Source: an uncultured Bacilli bacterium
GTDB lineage: Bacteria; Bacillota_I; Bacilli_A; ML615J-28; CAG-313
Reading direction: 5' to 3'
Length of the DNA stretch: 25,938 bases
Assembly (NCBI GenBank): GCA_904502205.1
Contig: CAJGDR010000005.1
Coordinates: 1-25,938, forward strand
A model generated the notes under the pieces. It was not told the origin of the DNA. It searched no databases and saw nothing but the letters and a program-made list of their open reading frames with translations. Below, one piece after another: positions 1-7,980 of the stretch. Within the stretch, counting starts at the first letter, position 1. Every line of letters begins with the position of its first letter. Position numbers and translations under genes: made by a program.

Positions 1-447
1 AGTGCTGCTAATAATCTTGGTGTAGATGAATTACTTGCTAGTATTGTTGATTCACTTGATGAAGGTCCACAATATTATCCTAGTGATCAATTAATGGATC
101 AACCTGAAAGATTCATGGTTAAAGAAATCATACGTGAAAAAGTTTTATTATTAACTTCACAAGAAATACCATATTCGGTAGCTGTTGAAATTGAAAGTTT
201 TAAAAATGATGAAAAAAATCCTAATCTAATTAATATTAACGCGACTATTGTTGTTGAACGTCAATCACAAAAGAAGATTGTTATTGGAGAAAAAGGTTCT
301 AAGATCAAAGAAATCGGTCGTCTATCAAGAATTGATATAGCTAAATTCTTAGGTAATAAAGTATATTTAGAACTTTTTGTTAAAGTAGAAGCAGATTGGC
401 GAAATCGTAAACATTATTTAAAACAATTTGGTTATCAAAATAAATAG
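1..447 (+). CDS. era: GTPase Era, C-terminal part (5' end outside window)
   Basis: The reading frame is open from base 1 and ends at TAG (445-447), giving the last 148 residues of Era, the essential GTPase that binds the 3' end of 16S rRNA and assists 30S subunit maturation. The GTPase domain is largely missing because it lies upstream of the window. What remains is the end of that domain (GVDELL, then EGPQYYPSDQ), the PERFMVKEIIREKVLLLT helix, the EIPYSVAVEIE strand, and the KH RNA-binding domain with its GxxG loop (IVIGEKGSKIKEIG), followed by VYLELFVKVEADWRN and a C-terminal FGY. These are the hallmark residues of the Era C-terminus. The gene precedes yqzL and recO, as in Bacillus. A hairpin starts 14 bases after the stop. 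Confidence 0.97.
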   Translation, partial: SAANNLGVDELLASIVDSLDEGPQYYPSDQLMDQPERFMVKEIIREKVLLLTSQEIPYSVAVEIESFKNDEKNPNLININATIVVERQSQKKIVIGEKGSKIKEIGRLSRIDIAKFLGNKVYLELFVKVEADWRNRKHYLKQFGYQNK

Positions 448-460
448 TATAAACTAGTAA

Positions 461-495
461 AAAATATCCATCCTAATAATAGGAGGGATATTTTT
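461..495 (+). terminator. Hairpin after era that contains the yqzL ribosome-binding site
   Basis: The left arm (461-474) and right arm (481-494) pair over 14 bases with one mismatch, around a 6-base AATAAT loop, and the right arm runs into a short T tract (491-495). This looks like an intrinsic terminator or attenuator for era. The right arm is also the AGGAGGG ribosome-binding site of the next gene, so the folded form would hide that site. Whether it terminates transcription, gates translation, or does both cannot be told from sequence. Confidence 0.55.
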
Positions 496-685
496 GAAAT
501 TAAAAACACGTGAAGAAATAAAAAATGAATATTGGATGAAATTTTTAAAAAGTGGAAGAATTGAAGATTATATAATGTTTAATAAATATAATAAAGAAGA
601 TGATGTTGAATTTGCAGAATTTGGAGTAACATATGATCACGATAAACAAGAAGAAAATCGAAGGGATAGTTATCAAACAGACTGA
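494..685 (+). CDS. yqzL: YqzL-like small protein upstream of recO
   Basis: This encodes a 63-residue protein starting at TTG. The start is chosen because a strong AGGAGGG (481-487) lies 6 bases upstream. The segment around residues 12-32 (NEYWMKFLKSGRIEDYIMFNKY) resembles the pattern of the short Firmicute YqzL proteins: a Trp, then a TG/SG turn, then a hydrophobic YLLYK-like stretch. The position between era and recO is the YqzL position in Bacillus. No biochemical function is established for the family. The charged C-terminal tail overlaps recO by 53 bases, so the pair is probably translationally coupled. The stop is TGA, the only TGA stop among the genes here, and TAA follows two codons later in the same frame. 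The family assignment rests on pattern and synteny, and is moderately sure. Confidence 0.65.
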   Translation: MKLKTREEIKNEYWMKFLKSGRIEDYIMFNKYNKEDDVEFAEFGVTYDHDKQEENRRDSYQTD

Positions 686-1367
686 TTATAAAGAAAATCA
701 CTGTAAAGTAGTATTGTTGACAAATGAAGGTTTACAAAATTTTATCGTAAGAGGTACAAAAAAGATTACTTCTAAACTTTCACTGTTGGTTCAGCCAATT
801 ACAAAAGTACAACTTTGTGTTACAAATGATAAAACATTAAATACTGTTACTGAAGGAATTGTTCTAGAAAACTATACAAATATTAAGGAAAATCAAACGA
901 AACAACTTGTTGCACTTTCGATGTTAGAAACAATTTATTGCTTTTCAAATCATGTAACTGATAGCAATTTGCTTTATAAATTTTTCCTAGATTCATTAGA
1001 GTTTTTAAAAACTACTTTGTATCCACTTGATCTATTAAATTACTTTGATATAAAACTGTGGTATTTATTAGGTGTTATGCCATCTTTTCTAAAATGTGTA
1101 AAATGTGATGGTGTAGATGCAAGTTATTTTAGTATTGCAGAAGGTGGTAATTTGTGTGTTAATTGTCGAACTGTAGATTCGTATGATGAATATGTTTCGA
1201 ATTTACTTAAAATAACATTTTTATTAAAAATCGATAAACTTAATGATGAATTTTTAAATTTGATTGCAGATTACCGAAATGTTTTTGATAAAATTATTAA
1301 GCTTTATTATATTCAATATTTAGATTTTAGTAATTTTAATCGTTCATTGATTGAAAAATTATTGTAA
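633..1367 (+). CDS. recO: DNA repair protein RecO
   Basis: This 244-residue protein matches the usual RecO size. RecO works with RecR and RecF to load RecA onto SSB-coated single-stranded DNA during gap repair and recombination. The N-terminus (KKIEGIVIKQTDYKENHCKVVLLTNEG) is the typical RecO OB-fold start with the EGIV-K--DY-E pattern. A zinc-binding set of four cysteines is visible at C155, C158, C175 and C178 (CVKC...CVNC). The start at ATG 633 is supported by GGAG at 623-626, which lies inside yqzL, so the two genes overlap in different frames. The era-yqzL-recO order matches Bacillus. A terminator hairpin overlaps the stop codon. Confidence 0.93.
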   Translation: MITINKKKIEGIVIKQTDYKENHCKVVLLTNEGLQNFIVRGTKKITSKLSLLVQPITKVQLCVTNDKTLNTVTEGIVLENYTNIKENQTKQLVALSMLETIYCFSNHVTDSNLLYKFFLDSLEFLKTTLYPLDLLNYFDIKLWYLLGVMPSFLKCVKCDGVDASYFSIAEGGNLCVNCRTVDSYDEYVSNLLKITFLLKIDKLNDEFLNLIADYRNVFDKIIKLYYIQYLDFSNFNRSLIEKLL

Positions 1368-1399
1368 AGATGAAAAAAAGTTTTTGTCTTTACTTTTTT
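1364..1399 (+). terminator. Intrinsic terminator after recO
   Basis: GTAAAGA (1364-1370) pairs with TCTTTAC (1387-1393), and the A-rich and T-rich inner parts extend the stem. TTTTTT follows at 1394-1399. The recO stop TAA lies inside the left arm. The hairpin separates recO from the promoter of glyS. Confidence 0.75.
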
Positions 1400-1413
1400 A
1401 TTTGTCAAAACTA

Positions 1414-1442
1414 TTTACAAAATATATAAAAAATGGTATAAT
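1414..1442 (+). promoter_or_regulatory. Promoter of the glyS-dnaG-rpoD operon
   Basis: The -35 element TTTACA (1414-1419) and -10 element TATAAT (1437-1442) are 17 bases apart, with an extended -10 TGG immediately upstream (1434-1436). The leader to the glyS start is about 68 bases, too short for a T-box, and none is visible. Confidence 0.75.
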
Positions 1443-1516
1443 AAGAAGATGAATTTGTAAAAATTTAACATTTGATAATGAAAAAGAAAAAACTATGTTT
1501 TTTTAAGGAGGAAGTT

Positions 1517-2890
1517 ATGAGCATTACAATGGAAAAATTAGTTGCATTCTTAAAAGACAAGGGGTTTGTTTATCAAGGTAGTGAAATCTACGGTGGACTT
1601 GCAAACTCTTGGGATTACGGACCATTAGGGGTAGAACTTTTAAACAATGTTAAAAAATTATGGTGGAAGTTCTTTGTTCAAGATTCAGAATATAATGTTG
1701 GTTTAGACGCTGGTATTTTAATGAATCCTGAAACATGGGTAGCTAGTGGACATGTTGGTGGATTTAGTGATCCATTAATTGACTGTAAAGAATGTCATGC
1801 TAGATTTAGAGCAGATAAATTAATTGAAGATCATACTAAAGGTGCTGTTACTGGTGATGGTATGAGTAATGAACAATTAATGAATTACATTCGTGAAAAC
1901 AACATCGTTTGTCCAACTTGTGGAAAACATAACTTTACAGATATTCGTCAATTCAACTTGATGTTTAAAACAAATCAAGGTGTTATTGAAGAAGCTAAAA
2001 ATACAATTTATTTAAGACCTGAAACTGCTCAAGGTATTTTTGTAAATTTCAAAAACGTTCAAAGAACAACAAGAAAAAAAGTGCCATTTGGTATTGGTCA
2101 AATTGGTAAGAGTTTTAGAAATGAAATTACACCAGGTAACTTTATTTTCCGTACTCGTGAATTTGAACAAATGGAATTAGAATTTTTCTGTAAACCTGGA
2201 ACTGATTTAGAATGGTTTGATTACTGGAAATCATTCTGTCATGATTTCTTAAAATATTTAGGATTAAAAGAAGAATCTATTCGTCTTCGTGATCATGAAA
2301 AAGAAGAATTATCACACTATTCAACTGCAACAACTGACTTTGAATTTAAATTCCCATTTGGTTGGGGAGAACTTTGGGGTATTGCAGACAGAACTAACTT
2401 TGACTTAAGAGTACACCAAGAACATTCAAAAGTAAATTTAGAATATTTAGATCCAGAAACTAATGAAAAATATTTACCATATGTTATTGAACCAAGTGTT
2501 GGTGCAGGACGTTTATTCTTAGCTGTATTATCAGATGGTTTTGAAGTAGAACAATTAGGTGATGGTGAAGAAAGAGAAGTTTTACACTTAATCCCTGAAC
2601 TTGCACCATTCAAAGTTGCTGTTTTACCTCTTGTAAACAAATTAAATGATAAAGCTAAAGAAGTATATCATTCATTAAGAAAAATTATGCCTGCAGATTA
2701 TGATGCATCTGGTAAAATTGGTAAGAGATATCGCCGTCAAGACAGTATCGGTACACCATTCTGTGTAACTGTTGACTTTGATACATTAGAAAAAGGTACT
2801 GTTACAGTTCGTGATCGTGATACTATGGAACAAGAAGTTGTTCAATTAGATGATTTAAGAGGATACTTAGTAAATAAAATTTTTAAATAG
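1517..2890 (+). CDS. glyS: Glycyl-tRNA synthetase, single-subunit (alpha2) type
   Basis: This 457-residue class II synthetase attaches glycine to tRNA(Gly). It is the homodimeric form, not the alpha2beta2 GlyQ/GlyS form of Bacillus and E. coli. The N-terminal catalytic start ([23 protein letters not shown]) is typical. Two cysteine pairs, C90/C93 and C132/C135, probably bind zinc. Motif 2 lies at about 198-224 ([26 protein letters not shown]) and motif 3 is [14 protein letters not shown]. The C-terminal anticodon-binding domain begins near [11 protein letters not shown]. The start at ATG 1517 is chosen because AAGGAGG (1505-1511) is 5 bases upstream; an in-frame codon at 1472 would add 15 residues but lacks such a site. 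It leads the operon with dnaG 22 bases downstream. Staphylococcus also has this enzyme type after recO. Confidence 0.96.
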   Translation: MSITMEKLVAFLKDKGFVYQGSEIYGGLANSWDYGPLGVELLNNVKKLWWKFFVQDSEYNVGLDAGILMNPETWVASGHVGGFSDPLIDCKECHARFRADKLIEDHTKGAVTGDGMSNEQLMNYIRENNIVCPTCGKHNFTDIRQFNLMFKTNQGVIEEAKNTIYLRPETAQGIFVNFKNVQRTTRKKVPFGIGQIGKSFRNEITPGNFIFRTREFEQMELEFFCKPGTDLEWFDYWKSFCHDFLKYLGLKEESIRLRDHEKEELSHYSTATTDFEFKFPFGWGELWGIADRTNFDLRVHQEHSKVNLEYLDPETNEKYLPYVIEPSVGAGRLFLAVLSDGFEVEQLGDGEEREVLHLIPELAPFKVAVLPLVNKLNDKAKEVYHSLRKIMPADYDASGKIGKRYRRQDSIGTPFCVTVDFDTLEKGTVTVRDRDTMEQEVVQLDDLRGYLVNKIFK

Positions 2891-2912
2891 TTTACTAGAA
2901 AGGATGGATTAA

Positions 2913-4676
2913 ATGATTCCGCAAGATATAATTAACCAAATTATTGAAAAAGTTAATATTGCAGAAGTGATTGCTGAATATATTCCAGTACTTCCTGATG
3001 GAACTGGATTTAAATCAGTATGTCCATTTCATAATGACACTAATCCTTCAATGAAAATTAGTCCATCTAAAAAAATATTTAAATGTTTTAGCTGTGGTGC
3101 AGGTGGTAACGTAATTCAATTTGTTTCAAGATATGAAAATATTAGTTTTATTGATGCCTGTGTAAAACTTGCTCAAAAAATAGGTATTTCAATTGAGAAT
3201 AATACAGATCCTAATTATGAAAGTAAGAAAAAACTTTATCAAATTTTATCTGAAAGTAATGAATTTTATAAATTTTACTTACATAACTCAGATGAAGGTA
3301 AACTTGCTTTAAAGTATTTATTAGATCGTGGTATTGATGAAGAAATAATTGAAGCGTTCGATATCGGATTAGCACCTAGTGAAAAAGATTATTTATATCA
3401 AGCGTTGAATGCTAAAGAGTTTGGTGTTATTGATCAAATTGAATCAGGTATGATTAGAAAAGAAAAAAATGATTCATACATTGATACATTTAGATCAAGA
3501 ATAATGTTTCCAATCAAAGACTTAAACAATCGCGTTGTTGGTTTTAGCGGTCGAGTATATTTGCCGGGTGACAAATCACCTAAATATATTAACTCAAATG
3601 AAAACTTAATATTCCATAAGAGTGAATTGCTTTACAATTACTCAAATGCGAATGAACATGCAAGAAGAGAAAACTATGTTTTTGTTTTTGAAGGGTTCAT
3701 GGATGTAATTGCAGCTTACAAAGCGGGCATTAAAGCATCTGTTGCTACTATGGGTACTGCTTTTACTAAACAACATTTAAAAGCATTAAATGCTTTAACT
3801 AATAAAGTTATTTTATGTTTTGATGGTGACCAAGCAGGTATTAATGCTACATCAAAAGCAGCGGCTGTATTTTCTAGTGAAAACAAAATTCCATATGCTG
3901 TTCAAATACCAGAAGGATTAGATCCAGATGAATATTTGAAAAAATATGGTGCTGATAAACTTAATAAGTTTCTTTTAGAAAATCAAGTCAACGTTTATGA
4001 ATATATTTACAACATCGCAAAAGCTGATTTAATTTTAGATGATGTTGTTAGTGTACAAAGATTTAAAGAAAAAGTTTTTAACTTTTTAAAAAATACAAAT
4101 AATACTATTAAGGAGTTTTATTTAAATAAACTAAGTGTTGATTTGGGACTAGATCCAACAATGATCGTTTCTGATTTTGGTCTTAGCTTAACTGAAAAGC
4201 CTAAAGTTATAGAAAATGTTCCAGTTAAATCACTAACAGTTTCAAATAAGAAAAAAATTCCTACGAAGATTTATCGTGCATTAGATATTCTTGTAATACA
4301 TTCAATTAGTTCAAAAGAAAAGTTTAAACTATTCTTTTGTGATCATAATTATAAACTTAGTATTGCTGATTTTTCTGAATACTTAGATATATTTACAAGA
4401 ATTGCTGAAATTTATAGTACAAAAGAAAAAATAGATATAAATGAATTAAAGAATGGATTGTTAGAGGAGTCTCCAGCCATTAGTTTACTAGAAAAAATTT
4501 TGAATAATAAGATGAATGATGTAAATAATGAGTTAGAGTTTAAACAATGTGTTGAGACAATTGATAATTATTCTTTAAAAGAATACGCAAGAGCTAAATT
4601 GCTAGGTGCATTAGAAGATGATGATTTAGTAAATGATTATTTTGCGATTCTCAAATCCTGGATTACAATTCAGTAG
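2913..4676 (+). CDS. dnaG: DNA primase
   Basis: DnaG makes the RNA primers for Okazaki fragments and for leading-strand restart. The 587-residue protein has the expected three parts. The N-terminal zinc ribbon carries C37, H40, C58 and C61. The RNA-polymerase core with its TOPRIM fold has the catalytic glutamate E260 (FVFEGFMDV) and acidic pair D304/D306 (CFDGDQAG). A C-terminal helical region, from about residue 440, would contact the replicative helicase. The start at ATG 2913 has AAAGGA (2899-2904) upstream. The stop TAG (4674-4676) overlaps the AGGAGG of rpoD, so primase and sigma factor are tightly coupled, as in the macromolecular-synthesis operons of many bacteria. Length is close to the family norm. 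Confidence 0.97.
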   Translation: MIPQDIINQIIEKVNIAEVIAEYIPVLPDGTGFKSVCPFHNDTNPSMKISPSKKIFKCFSCGAGGNVIQFVSRYENISFIDACVKLAQKIGISIENNTDPNYESKKKLYQILSESNEFYKFYLHNSDEGKLALKYLLDRGIDEEIIEAFDIGLAPSEKDYLYQALNAKEFGVIDQIESGMIRKEKNDSYIDTFRSRIMFPIKDLNNRVVGFSGRVYLPGDKSPKYINSNENLIFHKSELLYNYSNANEHARRENYVFVFEGFMDVIAAYKAGIKASVATMGTAFTKQHLKALNALTNKVILCFDGDQAGINATSKAAAVFSSENKIPYAVQIPEGLDPDEYLKKYGADKLNKFLLENQVNVYEYIYNIAKADLILDDVVSVQRFKEKVFNFLKNTNNTIKEFYLNKLSVDLGLDPTMIVSDFGLSLTEKPKVIENVPVKSLTVSNKKKIPTKIYRALDILVIHSISSKEKFKLFFCDHNYKLSIADFSEYLDIFTRIAEIYSTKEKIDINELKNGLLEESPAISLLEKILNNKMNDVNNELEFKQCVETIDNYSLKEYARAKLLGALEDDDLVNDYFAILKSWITIQ

Positions 4677-4685
4677 GAGGTATAG

Positions 4686-5942
4686 ATGGAAGAGTTATAT
4701 AAAAATGAGTTGCAAATTTTAAAAGATTTTGCTGCAAAAGAACAATATGTTCCACTTGGTAAAATTATGGATGTATTTCAAAACCCAAGTGAAGAATTAC
4801 TTGATGACATTGTTAAGTATTTAGAAAACGAAGGTATTGAAATCACTCGTGAAAGTGAAGATTTACCAGATGATGAATTATTAGTTGAAAAAGTTGACGA
4901 TGAATTCGATGGATTTGGTGATGAAATCGAAATTGATGAAGAATTAGAAGAACTAGCTGCTGTTGTTGAAAGTGAAATTAAAGTAGCTGACTTTGATGAT
5001 TTTGTTTCATCTTCACATCAAGCTGATGATCCAGTTAAAATGTATTTACGTGACATTGGTCAAGTTGAACTTTTAACAATTACTCAAGAATCAGAATTTG
5101 CAAGAACAGTTCAAGAAGGTATTGCTTCTAAAGAAAAAATTGAAGCTTTCCAAAAAATGAATAAACCGATTCCTTATGAAGAAATGTTAAAACTACAAGA
5201 AAAAATTGAACATGGGGATCAAGCTAGAGATATTTTAATTGAATCAAACCTTCGTTTAGTAGTATCAATTGCAAAAAGATATTTAGGTCGTGGTTTACCA
5301 CTACTTGACTTAATCCAAGAAGGTAATATGGGTTTAATTAAAGCAGTTTATAAATTTGATCCAACAAAAGGATTTAAATTTTCTACATATGCTACTTGGT
5401 GGATTCGTCAATCAATTACTCGTGCGATTGCCGACCAAGGTAGAACAATTCGTATTCCAGTTCACATGGTTGAAACAATTAACAAATTAATGCGTATTAC
5501 ACGTAAATTAACACAAGAAAAACACCGTGAACCAACACCAGAAGAAATTGCTGCAGAAATGAAAATAAGTGTTGAAAAAGTTCAACAAATTCAAAAAATT
5601 AATCAAGAACCATCATCACTTGATGCGACAGTTGGTGAAGAAGAAGATACAAATCTTGGTGATTTTATCGCTGATACAGAAATTCAAAACCCACTTGAAT
5701 TTACACAAGATCAAATTTATCGTGAGGAAATTGAAGCTGTTTTACAAACTTTAACTCCACGTGAAGAAAAAGTTATTCGCTTAAGATATGGTTTAGATGA
5801 CAATCGTGCAAGAACATTAGAGGAAGTTGGTAAAGCATTTAATGTTACACGTGAACGTATTCGTCAAATTGAGGCTAAGGCCCTTAGACGTTTACGTCAT
5901 CCTACTAGATTAAAGAGACTTCAACAACATCGTACAAAATAA
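4686..5942 (+). CDS. rpoD: Primary sigma factor of RNA polymerase (RpoD/SigA)
   Basis: This 418-residue housekeeping sigma factor directs RNA polymerase to ordinary promoters. Region 1.2 is [18 protein letters not shown] (about 113-130). Region 2, which melts and reads the -10 element, is seen as [37 protein letters not shown]...[11 protein letters not shown]. The conserved REPTPEEIA and [11 protein letters not shown] segments mark region 3. Region 4, which reads the -35 element, contains [15 protein letters not shown] and the helix-turn-helix [21 protein letters not shown] very acidic stretch (about 58-98) precedes region 1.2 and corresponds to region 1.1 and its linker. It makes the protein somewhat longer than Bacillus SigA. 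AGGAGG (4675-4680) is 5 bases before the start. The stop shares one base with the start of trmK. Confidence 0.97.
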   Translation: MEELYKNELQILKDFAAKEQYVPLGKIMDVFQNPSEELLDDIVKYLENEGIEITRESEDLPDDELLVEKVDDEFDGFGDEIEIDEELEELAAVVESEIKVADFDDFVSSSHQADDPVKMYLRDIGQVELLTITQESEFARTVQEGIASKEKIEAFQKMNKPIPYEEMLKLQEKIEHGDQARDILIESNLRLVVSIAKRYLGRGLPLLDLIQEGNMGLIKAVYKFDPTKGFKFSTYATWWIRQSITRAIADQGRTIRIPVHMVETINKLMRITRKLTQEKHREPTPEEIAAEMKISVEKVQQIQKINQEPSSLDATVGEEEDTNLGDFIADTEIQNPLEFTQDQIYREEIEAVLQTLTPREEKVIRLRYGLDDNRARTLEEVGKAFNVTRERIRQIEAKALRRLRHPTRLKRLQQHRTK

Positions 5943-6613
5943 TGAATTTATCTAAAAGATTACAAAAAGTTCTTGATTTTGTTGAAGTTACTGATAATGT
6001 TGCCGATATTGGCGCTGATCACGGATATCTTACAATCGCAATGCGTGAAAAAGGTGTAAAGTATTTACAGGTTGTTGAAAATAAAAAAGGTCCATTAAAT
6101 CGTGCAAAACAAAATTTAGTGGACTATGACAACATTATATTTAGTTTATCAGATGGTATTAGTGACATTGATTCATCAATTGATACGGTTACAATTTGTG
6201 GTATGGGTGGGTTAAATATCGTGGAGATTTTAAGTGATCACCTAGATACTGCGAAAAAACTTAAGAAAATTATAATGCAAGCAAATTCTAAAACTTATGA
6301 ATTAAGAGAATTTCTAGTAAATAATAGTTTTTCAATTATTGATGAAGAAATGGTAAAAGATGGCGATAAGTATTATGAAATTATTGTAGCATCATATGAT
6401 GGTGTACAAAAGAATTTTTCCTATCATGAATTGTTTTTTGGACCGATATTATTACAAAAAATGTCTCTTGAATTTGTGGAATACTATCAAACTCTTAAAC
6501 AAAATTTCAAAAATATTTTAGCTGATAATCAAAATCGTGAAATGACAGACCTTAAAAATAAAATAGAATTAATCGAAAAGTATATTCGAGGTGAACAAGA
6601 TGTCAACAATTAG
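5942..6613 (+). CDS. trmK: tRNA (adenine(22)-N1)-methyltransferase TrmK
   Basis: This 223-residue Rossmann-fold, S-adenosylmethionine-dependent enzyme is known in Firmicutes to methylate N1 of A22 in certain tRNAs. The SAM-binding motif I is VADIGADHGYL (residues 20-30), and the catalytic loop carries CGMGG (86-90), a signature of the TrmK family. A helical C-terminal extension (from about 165) is typical and coiled-coil-like. The ATG start overlaps the last base of rpoD (TAATG), so translation is coupled. The gene occupies the same position between sigA and nif3/yqfO as in Bacillus (yqfN). Confidence 0.94.
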   Translation: MNLSKRLQKVLDFVEVTDNVADIGADHGYLTIAMREKGVKYLQVVENKKGPLNRAKQNLVDYDNIIFSLSDGISDIDSSIDTVTICGMGGLNIVEILSDHLDTAKKLKKIIMQANSKTYELREFLVNNSFSIIDEEMVKDGDKYYEIIVASYDGVQKNFSYHELFFGPILLQKMSLEFVEYYQTLKQNFKNILADNQNREMTDLKNKIELIEKYIRGEQDVNN

Positions 6614-7376
6614 AGAAATCTTAAATTATATGAATGAACTTTATCCAATTAGCAATGCTCATAGCTTTGATCAAGGTAAAGTAGGATTACAATTTGGTAA
6701 TCCTGATGCTTCTGTTACTAAAATTGTTTTATGCTTAGATGGAACGGAAGAAGTTGTTGATAATGCAATTAAAGATGGTGCTAATTTAATAATTGCACAT
6801 CATCCTTTTATGTTTCAACCACTTGTTAATTTAGATTATCGTACTAACTTTGGTCGAAAATTACAAAAAGTTATGAAAAATGATTTAAACATTATGGCAT
6901 TTCATACTAACTTTGATGTAGGATTCGATGGAATGAATGATATTTTAGCGAGAAAATTAGAACTAAAAGATATTCATTATTTAACTGACGAAATATGTCA
7001 GGATTCTTTAATGCGAGTTGGTAGTGTTGAGGCAATGACTTTATTAGAGTTTTGTCAACATGTAAAAGACAAGTTTTCACTTGATGGATTAAGAGTTGCT
7101 GGTGATTTAAATAAAATAATCAGAACAGTTGCTATTGTTGGAGGCTCTGGTTCAAGCGAATTTAACAACGCATTAAAAGTAGCCGATGTATTTGTAACAG
7201 GTCAAGTGCCTCATCATTTAGGACTAGAAGCAGTTGAAAGTGGTTTTTCTTTAATTGAAGTAACTCATGCGATTGAATATTTTGGTTTAGAAGTAATCAA
7301 GAACAAATTAAAAGAAAAATTTAATGTAGAAATAATTATTTCTAGTAATAATTATGATCCATTTAAAACTATATAA
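6600..7376 (+). CDS. Nif3/YbgI family metal-binding protein (short form)
   Basis: This 258-residue Nif3-like protein belongs to a family of dinuclear-metal proteins, often ring-shaped hexamers, whose substrate is unsettled (GTP cyclohydrolase I type 2-like or NIF3 are common names). Metal ligands are visible in IIAHHPFMF (H67, H68) and FHTNFDVGFD (H102, D106), and near the C-terminus in EVTHAIEYFG. The Bacillus YqfO protein at this locus is about 370 residues because of an inserted PII-like domain. That insert is absent here, so this is the minimal form. ATG 6600 is preferred over the in-frame GTG 6591 because GAGGTG (6588-6593) is spaced 6 bases before it. It overlaps trmK by 14 bases and is the last gene of the operon. 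Confidence 0.92.
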   Translation: MSTIREILNYMNELYPISNAHSFDQGKVGLQFGNPDASVTKIVLCLDGTEEVVDNAIKDGANLIIAHHPFMFQPLVNLDYRTNFGRKLQKVMKNDLNIMAFHTNFDVGFDGMNDILARKLELKDIHYLTDEICQDSLMRVGSVEAMTLLEFCQHVKDKFSLDGLRVAGDLNKIIRTVAIVGGSGSSEFNNALKVADVFVTGQVPHHLGLEAVESGFSLIEVTHAIEYFGLEVIKNKLKEKFNVEIIISSNNYDPFKTI

Positions 7377-7380
7377 AAAA

Positions 7381-7409
7381 TAAAAGGTTAGCATAAAGCT
7401 AACCTTTTA
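7381..7409. terminator. Bidirectional terminator between nif3 and ferredoxin
   Basis: TAAAAGGTTAGC (7381-7392) pairs perfectly with GCTAACCTTTTA (7398-7409) around a 5-base ATAAA loop. The + strand ends in a T-rich run, and the A-rich run before it gives a T tract for the minus strand. It serves both the nif3 operon and the converging ferredoxin gene. Confidence 0.9.
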
Positions 7410-7577
7410 TTATTCTTCTTCGATAGCTGCAACTGGGCAGTTTTCTTGGCAAACACCACAATCGATGCAAGCATCAGCATCAATTACATAGATATCGCCT
7501 TCTTTAATGCATTCTACTGGGCAATTAGCAGCACAGCTTCCGCAAGCGATGCAGTTTTCAGTAATTTTTCTTGGCAT
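7410..7577 (-). CDS. 2[4Fe-4S] ferredoxin
   Basis: This is a 55-residue clostridial-type ferredoxin, a cytoplasmic carrier of low-potential electrons. It has two cluster-binding motifs: CIACGSCAANCP and CIDCGVCQENCP, each CxxCxxCxxxCP. Length is exactly that expected for this family. The ATG at 7577 (minus strand) is chosen because it begins MPRKITENC, the usual start, and AGGAGG lies 10 bases upstream. An in-frame ATG at 7601 would place that ribosome-binding site inside the gene. It has its own promoter and shares a terminator with nif3. Its redox partner (for example pyruvate:ferredoxin oxidoreductase or hydrogenase) is not in the window, but its presence suggests an anaerobic or fermentative metabolism. 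Confidence 0.95.
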   Translation of the reverse strand: MPRKITENCIACGSCAANCPVECIKEGDIYVIDADACIDCGVCQENCPVAAIEEE

Positions 7578-7604
7578 ATTGAATATTCCTCCTATGACCA
7601 CTAT

Positions 7605-7633
7605 ATTTTACATCTAATCAAAGATAATTTCAA
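7605..7633 (-). promoter_or_regulatory. Promoter of the ferredoxin gene
   Basis: On the minus strand, TTGAAA (7633-7628) and TAAAAT (7610-7605) are 17 bases apart. They lie just upstream of the AGGAGG of the ferredoxin gene. The promoter diverges from that of yneF. Confidence 0.55.
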
Positions 7634-7661
7634 TTATATTGCGAATATTTTTTTAATTTGC

Positions 7662-7690
7662 TTGAAAAAAAATACGTTTTTGTGTATAAT
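7662..7690 (+). promoter_or_regulatory. Promoter of yneF
   Basis: TTGAAA (7662-7667) and TATAAT (7685-7690) are separated by 17 bases, a near-consensus housekeeping promoter. The start codon of yneF follows about 38 bases after the -10 element. Confidence 0.75.
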
Positions 7691-7728
7691 AGCAATAAGT
7701 ATATATAATAATGAAAGGAGTCAAAATA

Positions 7729-7944
7729 ATGGCTTGGTGGGTAGGATTAATTATTGGAATAGTTTGTTTATTAGGTGGAGCTATCGCTGGTTTCTTTTTA
7801 GCTCGTAAAGTTTTCGCTAAACAACTTGAAAAAAATCCGCCAATATCACGTGATATGATTCGTGCAATGTTTATGCAAATGGGTCGTAAACCATCTGAAG
7901 CAGATATCAATCGTGTAATGGCAAGTATGAAAACTAATAAATAA
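7729..7944 (+). CDS. yneF: UPF0154 (YneF) family small membrane protein
   Basis: This 71-residue protein has one N-terminal membrane segment (about residues 3-25, WWVGLIIGIVCLLGGAIAGFFLARK) and a conserved cytoplasmic part (LEKNPPISRDMIRAMFMQMGRKPSEADINRVMASMK). The NPPI...MIRAM--QMGRKPSE--I--- pattern is characteristic of UPF0154/YneF, a family found in Bacilli and Mollicutes whose function is not established. ATG 7729 is chosen over the in-frame ATG 7711 because AAAGGAG (7714-7720) sits between them. It is a single-gene unit with its own promoter and a shared bidirectional terminator. Confidence 0.92.
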   Translation: MAWWVGLIIGIVCLLGGAIAGFFLARKVFAKQLEKNPPISRDMIRAMFMQMGRKPSEADINRVMASMKTNK

Positions 7945-7980
7945 AAAGTAGGATGAACATTTGTTCAACCTACTTTTTTT
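7943..7980. terminator. Bidirectional terminator between yneF and plsY
   Basis: AAAAAGTAGG (7943-7952) pairs with CCTACTTTTT (7969-7978). An inner TGAAC/GTTCA pairing extends the stem across one A-A mismatch, and T7 follows on the + strand. The plsY stop codon (7970-7972, minus strand) lies inside the stem. Confidence 0.88.

Noticed and set aside
1443..1516. Possible T-box riboswitch before glyS
   Set aside because: Only about 70 bases separate the promoter from the start codon, and there is neither a T-box core sequence nor an antiterminator/terminator pair.
2317..2640. Open frame of 107 codons on the minus strand inside glyS
   Set aside because: A shadow of the GlyRS catalytic domain, with no start signals.
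7446..7808. Open frame of 120 codons on the + strand across the ferredoxin gene and yneF promoter
   Set aside because: It overlaps the clear ferredoxin gene in antisense and runs through two promoters; the protein has no recognisable pattern.
7653..7910. Open frame of 85 codons on the minus strand opposite yneF
   Set aside because: It lies opposite the conserved UPF0154 gene, runs across its promoter, and lacks a ribosome-binding site.
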